DNA of 11,601 nt from Deltaproteobacteria bacterium (GTDB lineage Bacteria > Desulfobacterota > Desulfobacteria > Desulfobacterales > JAFDFH01): the NCBI GenBank assembly GCA_019309945.1, contig JAFDFH010000042.1, positions 1 through 11,601 on the forward strand, written 5' to 3'. Each line of letters opens with the position of its first letter. Positions within the stretch are counted from its first letter, which is position 1. Below the pieces are notes generated by a model. The model saw only the letters and a program-made list of their open reading frames with translations. It was not told the origin of the DNA and searched no databases. This document shows positions 6,975 to 11,601 of the stretch, piece after piece. The translations under genes and the position numbers were made by a program.

Positions 6975-7027
6975 AGGATAATTAGTGTCCATCGGAGAAG
7001 GGCGTAATTCCCATCAGGAGCCACACG

Positions 7028-7510
7028 ATGGCGTTAGGGCATATGAGGGCGGATGATGAAGGGGTTTTGAATTTGAAAAAGATATATCTACGTCAAAAGG
7101 GTGCCGTTACTCTGACCGAGAACCATTTTTATGCGCCGATGTATCAAGATCTTTCCGAAGTGCTTGATTTATTGAAGATACGTTTTGAAGCGCTTTACGG
7201 AAGAAAATTGGACTACACCCGGACGTTTGATGGCGGCATGTTTGGAGAATCGGAATGGATTCCAGCTTCTTATGCCGGATTCGAGGTTGAAGAATATTTT
7301 GTATTTGAGGTGCAAAATGACACCCGGACCCTTCTTTTGCGTGTCGCGCCGGTCCTTCTCTCACATGACAAAATAATTAGGCATACCATTTACACTAAGG
7401 ACACAACACTCATAGAATTGATTACCTGTTATCTTGGTGCCTGCGCCAGGGTGAATAATGCGAGGCTGGTATCGATTAACGCAAGCAGAGCCAAATCTGA
7501 TGAATTCTGA
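7028..7510 (+). CDS. Unrecognised 160-aa protein leading the MoxR/VWA operon
   Basis: I do not recognise this protein. The ATG at 7028 has AGGAG at 7016-7020 with 7 nt spacing, and the end overlaps the MoxR gene, so it is very probably translated with it. The sequence alternates short helices and strands: an N-terminal segment with LKKIYLRQKGAVTLTENHFY, a helix PMYQDLSEVLDLLKIRFEAL (about 37-56), a central aromatic-acidic patch (SYAGFEVEEYFVFEVQND) and a C-terminal strand-rich part ending ARLVSINASRAKSDEF. There is no signal peptide, membrane segment or metal-binding cysteine cluster. With a tight link to a MoxR ATPase and a VWA protein, a client-adaptor or dedicated partner role is a reasonable guess. 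A start at Met6 (7043) is possible but lacks an RBS of its own. Confidence 0.75.
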   Translation: MALGHMRADDEGVLNLKKIYLRQKGAVTLTENHFYAPMYQDLSEVLDLLKIRFEALYGRKLDYTRTFDGGMFGESEWIPASYAGFEVEEYFVFEVQNDTRTLLLRVAPVLLSHDKIIRHTIYTKDTTLIELITCYLGACARVNNARLVSINASRAKSDEF

Positions 7511-8846
7511 AAAATACGATAATCTGCGAACGACGGCATGGGGAATATACGAGTATATCGGGAAGGCCTTACTTCTGAATCGTCCCGACCTGGAGGTTAA
7601 GGGTGTACAATTCAACGCGGCCTTGCTGATGAGCCTCCTGACCGGCATCTGTCAGGGGAAGGCGCTCATTATTGGAGAGCCCGGACTCGGAAAGACATCT
7701 TCGGCTGAATACATCTGTGCGCTTCTGTACAGATTTCCTATGGGTACGATCTGGAGAAGCGAGATTACCGGTCACCCTGAACAGACTGAAGAGAAAATCA
7801 TCGGGCGACCGGATCTGGGTAAACTGAACCAGGGTGAAGAGGTTGTGGTATGGTCTTACTTTGCCATGTTACCGGTTAAGATCGTAGATGAACTTAACCG
7901 GTTACCCGAGACCAAACAGAGCATGATTCTAGATGGTGTGGATCGCGGCAAATGGGAATATCTAAACGATGCCATTGTCAACCGGGAATTTTGCCTTTTT
8001 GCCACAGCAAACTATCAGGACAGGGGTACCAATACGATTATTGCTCCCCTGATCGATCGCTTCGACGTTATGGTGGAATCCAAACACCCCGGTGCCAACC
8101 TGGCCTATCAGGTCGGGACACGGGAGTCCAATGGCATGCTGCTGTGTCACGGGGAAATCGAGGAGGAATTTCATCGTGTACTTGATGAAAGGATCGCCTA
8201 TCATGTCCGGATGGAGCGGGTCGAAGAAATATGCAGTCGATTTGCAGAGAATTTGGTAAAAGAACACGGTATTCAAACCCTGTCGCGCATAGAACGGCAG
8301 GCCATTCGTTTGCAGAAAAACAAAATTCAATTTGATTTGGATGCCAATGCTTTTTTGAGGTTTGTCCTGTCGGAACTGTCCTTCTGCCATCGTTTCGGAC
8401 AAAAACGCTCTCACGAAGTCTGCGAAGAAGCGTGCCATTTTTCGGGGTATCTTTGCAACCAGATTCAAAATTGCATCTCCAATCGATTCCCGACCAGTGT
8501 GCGTCGTTTTTCCCAGGCGCTGGCATGGCTTCTGGGTGATGAAATGGTGGACCTGGAACATCTACTAACAGTGCTGCCCTTCACATTAGCCCACAGAATT
8601 CAATGGAAAGAGGAAACGCTGGCCCAGCATGCTGTAGAAGCGCGTGACAATCCCCTTGCCATTCATATGGCGAAAAGCGCTGTGAAGGATATGCACCGGC
8701 GTTATATAGAACAGAGCACCCAGGTCAAGGATGCCTTGTCGGTTGCCTGCCGGATCGCCGAAGGAGAAAAAGTAAAGACGATCCGTGGTGACCACCCCAT
8801 ATATTGGGAGATACGTAAGGACTTGGGAGAGAAGGTTAGCGATTGA
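7500..8846 (+). CDS. MoxR-type AAA+ ATPase
   Basis: Counting from the ATG at 7500 the protein has 448 aa. Walker A is GEPGLGKTS (59-67), Walker B is KIVDELNR (127-134), followed by QSMILDGVDRGKWEYL (140-155), a MoxR-type insert after Walker B. Sensor 1 is ATANYQD (Asn171), and LIDRFDV with Arg187 provides the arginine finger. The order and sequence are those of MoxR/CbbQ/NorQ/CoxD-type ATPases, which pair with VWA proteins to remodel or load metals into client enzymes. The remaining ~250 residues are a long helical C-terminal region, longer than in minimal 280-300-aa members. An in-frame ATG at 7458 would add 14 residues and has a closer AGGGTGA; the choice between the two starts is open, and both overlap the upstream gene. 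The stop overlaps the start of the next gene. Confidence 0.92.
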   Translation: MNSEKYDNLRTTAWGIYEYIGKALLLNRPDLEVKGVQFNAALLMSLLTGICQGKALIIGEPGLGKTSSAEYICALLYRFPMGTIWRSEITGHPEQTEEKIIGRPDLGKLNQGEEVVVWSYFAMLPVKIVDELNRLPETKQSMILDGVDRGKWEYLNDAIVNREFCLFATANYQDRGTNTIIAPLIDRFDVMVESKHPGANLAYQVGTRESNGMLLCHGEIEEEFHRVLDERIAYHVRMERVEEICSRFAENLVKEHGIQTLSRIERQAIRLQKNKIQFDLDANAFLRFVLSELSFCHRFGQKRSHEVCEEACHFSGYLCNQIQNCISNRFPTSVRRFSQALAWLLGDEMVDLEHLLTVLPFTLAHRIQWKEETLAQHAVEARDNPLAIHMAKSAVKDMHRRYIEQSTQVKDALSVACRIAEGEKVKTIRGDHPIYWEIRKDLGEKVSD

Positions 8847-9517
8847 TGCAAAACCCATTTTTCGATTTCGGTCCGGGGAATTATCAGAAGAGAGAGAATC
8901 CCCTTGAACGCAATGTGCGCAAGAAACAAGACGTGTTGCGCCCTATTATGGAGGGGTATTCCCGGTTGTTAGAGAAAGAGATCAGGGATCTGGCGTGGCT
9001 CGTAGAGCATCAGCATGTGGTTAGAGCGTACCGTGATGCGGTCGCAAGCATCCGTGGGCTTCAATATGATCCGGATACCATTGAGGCCTTTTGTGAAGAA
9101 CTGGACCGCTCCGACAGTTTCCCATACAGGATACCCGGTCCCGCCGGACTTTACCTGTCGGCGCTGGTCAATCAATGTAAAACAGACCACATCATTCTGA
9201 GACTCATGAATTGTCAACGAACCTTCCACTTTTTAGGCTACGGACTCGCTGAAGGAAAAACGCTTATACTACAGGGGAATGGTGGGGATTTTAGCGGTGC
9301 AGGTTTACACGGAGGGCGTTTGGTAGTGAAAGGATCGACCGGAAACTGGTGCGGCGCCGGTATGATGAAAGGCGAAATATGGGTCGATAAACATGCCGGT
9401 CAAAACACAGGGGAATGGATGCAGGCGGGGGAGATACGGATTGATGGATTCATTGGCAGCATGGGAAAGCACCTGTTCGGCGGACGGATTTACCAGCAGG
9501 GAAAACTCATTTCTTGA
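8846..9517 (+). CDS. GXGXG-domain protein (glutamate synthase/FwdC-like beta-helix)
   Basis: The 223-aa protein starts at the ATG overlapping the MoxR stop by one base (TGATG), with AGAAGG at 8830-8835. A TTG start one codon earlier is also possible. Residues 131-223 carry glycine repeats GYGLAEGKTL, GNGGDFSGAGLHGGRLVV, GSTGNWCGAGMMKGEIWV, HAGQNTGEWMQAGEIRI and GSMGKHLFGGRIY. This is the right-handed beta-helix GXGXG pattern of the C-terminal domain of glutamate synthase large subunit and of formylmethanofuran dehydrogenase subunit C. The N-terminal ~125 residues are mainly helical and charged (LRPIMEGYSRLLEKEIRDLA) and are not recognised. In known enzymes this domain is a structural scaffold, not a catalytic site. 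Its place between a MoxR ATPase and a VWA protein suggests an adaptor or client-docking role. Confidence 0.85.
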   Translation: MQNPFFDFGPGNYQKRENPLERNVRKKQDVLRPIMEGYSRLLEKEIRDLAWLVEHQHVVRAYRDAVASIRGLQYDPDTIEAFCEELDRSDSFPYRIPGPAGLYLSALVNQCKTDHIILRLMNCQRTFHFLGYGLAEGKTLILQGNGGDFSGAGLHGGRLVVKGSTGNWCGAGMMKGEIWVDKHAGQNTGEWMQAGEIRIDGFIGSMGKHLFGGRIYQQGKLIS

Positions 9518-9527
9518 GTAAAACATT

Positions 9528-11072
9528 ATGGCGGATCTGGAAAATATTTTAGAGGCGGTTTGGTCCAAGGTCAGAAAGAGTCATCTTTTCCCTGAACTTC
9601 CACCACCGGCATGGAATGAAGGGACTCCCCGCGTCGGCCTGAATATGACGGGGAAAAAGATTTCAATATCCAGAAAATTTGTTGAGGAAATGTCACTGTC
9701 GATCAATCCCGAGGAAGTCCTTGAAGGACTTTTAGATCATGCCGTTTCCCATTATCTCTACTGTCCATGGAGCTTTGTAACCTATCTAAAGCTATACGCC
9801 GCGGCAAAAGATAGTCTCAAAGACGCAAATATGGCCCAAAAAGGCACGGATCGTTTTATGGATGTCGTGGCCGACAGTATTTGTATCAGTCGGAAGGAAA
9901 CCCCTATCCCGAAAATCTATCGACAACTGGAAAAAAGTATCCTTGACGAAACCGTTTACGCTTTGTGTCAGATAATTTGGGACGTGGATTTGGGCGTTAA
10001 AAACACCGGTGACGTCGCCAGGGGGCTTGCGCGACTCCCATACATGGATCGCGGCAGTTGGACGGAAAGCATCCGGCGGTTTGTCGAGCTGCTGCAGCCC
10101 TTTCTGGATATGGAGAAAGATAATGAAATCCCGGCGGTACCTCCCCCAATGGGTTGTCACAGCATTCAGCAGTACTCTGCCCAGGAAATCATGGATGGTC
10201 TTAAAGCGTTATCCCTTGATGTGACATCTCCTTCTGATTTTTCAGAACTCGTCCATGATTTTGAAGTAGAGATCACAGAAGCGTTTGAATCCGCAGGTAA
10301 TGGGCTGGGCGATACATCTACATACGCGCTGGATACGGACATCATCTACTATATGAAACTTGCTGAGAATTACCTGCTTCCGATCCGGAAAGTCCCCATG
10401 CAAAAGAGCGGATTCATGTATCCCTGTAGCCATGTCCCCTGGGAGGTGAGCCGGCCCTATCAGGACATCGACCCCTGGACCAGCTTTGGAAAGATTATGC
10501 CCGGCATCACACAGACCTGGAAACGTGTGGAAGGCGAAGTTTTCGGCCAGGAAGAAGGCATCCCCGACTGTATTGTCATCATCGATTCTTCAGGTAGTAT
10601 GCAAAACCCGAAGCATAGCCTGTCCTATGCTGTGTTGGGCGCGGCCTGTGCCTGCGACACGTACTTGAGAAACGATGCCCGTGTGGCGGTTTACAATTTT
10701 GGCGATGCCGCTGCAGGGGGACGACAGGTTCTGGCCTACTCCCGCTGCCGAAAAGAAATATATGAATCGCTTTGTTGTTATTTCGGCGGTGGGACCCATT
10801 TCCAAGTGGAGGACATCCAATCGCTTCAAAATGAGGGGGCCCCGGATATATTCCTGATTTCGGACATGCAGATTACCAACCTGGAAATTTTGATTCAGTA
10901 TTTGAATGCGTATCAAAACCGTGTGACCGCAGTTCATATCGGCGACAATGAGTCCGTCCGTAAGTTTCGTTTTGGATTGGATTTACGAAAAAATATCAGT
11001 ATTTATGATGTGAAAAAGATAGAAGATATTCCCCGAATCGTACTCGGGAAAATTCGCCAGTACCTGTGCTGA
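9528..11072 (+). CDS. VWA-domain protein with intact MIDAS and degenerate zincin-like N-terminus
   Basis: The 514-aa protein has its VWA domain at about 345-500. The MIDAS is complete: Asp353-x-Ser355-x-Ser357 (DSSGSM), Thr423 in GGGTHF and Asp446 in LISDMQ. The N-terminal ~150 residues contain LLDHAVSHYLYCPWSF (68-83) and FMDVVADSICISRKE (110-124). These resemble the HExxH helix and following Asp helix of metallopeptidase-like regions fused to VWA domains (DUF2201-type), but the glutamate of HExxH is Ala, so peptidase activity is unlikely. The middle (about 160-345) has a Pro-rich stretch and a possible second helical region. The gene starts 10 nt after the GXGXG gene with only a weak RBS, pointing to coupling. 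VWA partners of MoxR ATPases usually bind the client through the MIDAS metal. Confidence 0.9.
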   Translation: MADLENILEAVWSKVRKSHLFPELPPPAWNEGTPRVGLNMTGKKISISRKFVEEMSLSINPEEVLEGLLDHAVSHYLYCPWSFVTYLKLYAAAKDSLKDANMAQKGTDRFMDVVADSICISRKETPIPKIYRQLEKSILDETVYALCQIIWDVDLGVKNTGDVARGLARLPYMDRGSWTESIRRFVELLQPFLDMEKDNEIPAVPPPMGCHSIQQYSAQEIMDGLKALSLDVTSPSDFSELVHDFEVEITEAFESAGNGLGDTSTYALDTDIIYYMKLAENYLLPIRKVPMQKSGFMYPCSHVPWEVSRPYQDIDPWTSFGKIMPGITQTWKRVEGEVFGQEEGIPDCIVIIDSSGSMQNPKHSLSYAVLGAACACDTYLRNDARVAVYNFGDAAAGGRQVLAYSRCRKEIYESLCCYFGGGTHFQVEDIQSLQNEGAPDIFLISDMQITNLEILIQYLNAYQNRVTAVHIGDNESVRKFRFGLDLRKNISIYDVKKIEDIPRIVLGKIRQYLC

Positions 11073-11174
11073 TTACAATGAGCCGATTCGTTGCAAGCAG
11101 GACCCAGTTTCACACGGATTTTCGTAATGCCGGTATTTATTTTGCTTTGATTTCCACTGCCGTTTCAAGTTCTT
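11073..11174. other. Gap between convergent VWA and MazF genes
   Basis: I see no gene and no convincing stem-loop with a U-tract in these 102 bp, so the terminator expected between two convergent genes is either Rho-dependent or not recognisable by eye. Confidence 0.6.
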
Positions 11175-11513
11175 TTAACCGCCAATTATTTCGTTCAGCC
11201 CTTCTATGATAAGAGCAATCTCTTCTTCCGATGCCCTTGTAATTTTCTTGCGGATACGTTTTACCGAAAGCGTACGAATTTGACTGATCTTGACCCAGGA
11301 CTTCTTGGGAAGTTTTGAGTCTCCAAGTTCTAATGTAAGGGGATATTCTGCTCTCTGCGGTTGACTCGTTAATGCAACGGCAATTACTGTTCCGGATCGT
11401 TCATTAAAAACATTTTGGCTTAAAACAAGAACAGGGCGTAGACCGCCCTGCTCACTTCCAATAACTGGATTCAAATCAGCCCAGTGAATGCCTCCCCTTA
11501 ATATTCTGGCCAT
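11175..11513 (-). CDS. mazF: MazF/PemK-family endoribonuclease toxin
   Basis: The 112-aa protein matches MazF in length and order: N-terminal RGGIHWADLNPVIGSEQGGLRPVLVLS, with the conserved Arg26-Pro27 pair; SGTVIAVALTSQ (40-51), holding the conserved Thr near 49; then SWVKISQIRTLSVKRI, the usual interface strand and helix; and a C-terminal helix EEEIALIIEGLNEIIGG. MazF toxins cut single-stranded mRNA at short motifs and are neutralised by an antitoxin from the preceding gene. The ATG lies inside the end of the antitoxin frame (16 nt overlap), with a purine-rich AGATGGAAGA just upstream. Key residues are intact, so it is probably active. The pair is not obviously linked to the operons to its left, as it is convergent to them. 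Confidence 0.9.
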   Translation of the reverse strand: MARILRGGIHWADLNPVIGSEQGGLRPVLVLSQNVFNERSGTVIAVALTSQPQRAEYPLTLELGDSKLPKKSWVKISQIRTLSVKRIRKKITRASEEEIALIIEGLNEIIGG

Positions 11514-11601
11514 TCTTCCATCTCCGCTGAAAAACCTTCTTCGGCTATGGATTGCTCGAAAACCGGATCAAGTTTTGCACATTCTTGAGCCAAGCGGCTC
11601 T
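11498..11601 (-). CDS. MazE-like antitoxin, C-terminal 33 residues only
   Basis: The frame is open from the right edge to a TAA at 11498-11500. The visible end reads SRLAQECAKLDPVFEQSIAE and continues EGFSAEMEEWPEY. This acidic tail with a closing EEWPEY is typical of the toxin-binding ends of antitoxins paired with MazF. The N-terminal DNA-binding domain is outside the window. It overlaps the toxin start by 16 nt. Confidence 0.75.
   Translation of the reverse strand, partial: SRLAQECAKLDPVFEQSIAEEGFSAEMEEWPEY

Larger units (their letters stand above)
6468..7027. other. Non-coding divergent control region (560 bp)
   Basis: I see no credible gene in this stretch between the minus-strand CoA-transferase operon and the plus-strand MoxR/VWA operon. 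It is AT-rich at 6590-6710, with an inverted pair GATATTCA (6636-6643) and TGAATATC (6669-6676). It also holds the hairpins at 6491-6561, an FNR-like palindrome at 6927-6940, a TATAAT at 6969-6974 and two end fragments of the MITE-like repeat (6765 and 6983). It must contain promoters for both operons. Confidence 0.75.

Noticed and set aside
6468..7027. Small RNA or tRNA gene in the divergent region
   Set aside because: No cloverleaf or familiar RNA pattern could be seen; the inverted repeats alone do not support a named RNA.
7962..8561. 199-codon minus-strand open frame
   Set aside because: It is antisense to the MoxR ATPase gene, which has complete AAA+ motifs.
7500..8846. MoxR gene as bssE/tutH of a benzylsuccinate synthase operon
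   Set aside because: No glycyl-radical enzyme, activase or small Bss subunits are in the window, and this protein is much longer than the usual BssE-type member.

Overview
The window looks like an accessory or catabolic region of an anaerobic bacterium, most likely a Desulfobacterota (deltaproteobacterial) relative. This rests only on gene content: an acyl-CoA-type gene set, a MoxR/VWA chaperone set and scattered small palindromic repeats. No marker gene here fixes the taxonomy.

Layout. Positions 1-6467 hold a minus-strand series of six genes, read from right to left: a class III (CaiB/BaiF-type) CoA-transferase, a class I SAM-dependent methyltransferase, an enoyl-CoA hydratase/isomerase (crotonase), a Lin0512-family small protein, a short-chain dehydrogenase-like protein with a degraded nucleotide-binding motif, and an ATPase with a P-loop and TPR repeats that runs off the left edge. 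Two related ~145-bp palindromic elements with TA-GTG...CAC-TA ends (MITE-like) bracket the Lin0512 gene. Positions 6468-7027 are a non-coding divergent control region. It holds a strong hairpin with a 21-nt arm, a second overlapping inverted repeat, an FNR/CRP-like palindrome and fragments of the same repeat family. Positions 7028-11072 are a plus-strand operon of four tightly coupled genes: an unrecognised 160-aa protein, a MoxR-type AAA+ ATPase, a protein ending in a GXGXG beta-helix domain (as in glutamate synthase and FwdC), and a VWA protein with an intact MIDAS and a degenerate zincin-like N-terminal domain. The right edge holds a minus-strand MazEF-type toxin-antitoxin pair, with the antitoxin cut by the window end.

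How the parts may work together. The minus-strand set has the parts for activating an acid by CoA transfer and then hydrating or isomerising and perhaps oxidising an acyl-CoA; the substrate cannot be read from sequence. MoxR plus VWA pairs are known to remodel or load metal cofactors into client enzymes (CoxD/CoxE, NorQ/NorD, CbbQ/CbbO, ChlI/ChlD). The four-gene plus-strand operon has that core with two unusual extra partners, and it is the best candidate here for a poorly described system. Because it is divergent from the CoA-transferase operon and similar TTGACTTAA-type sites occur on both sides, shared regulation is plausible but unproven.
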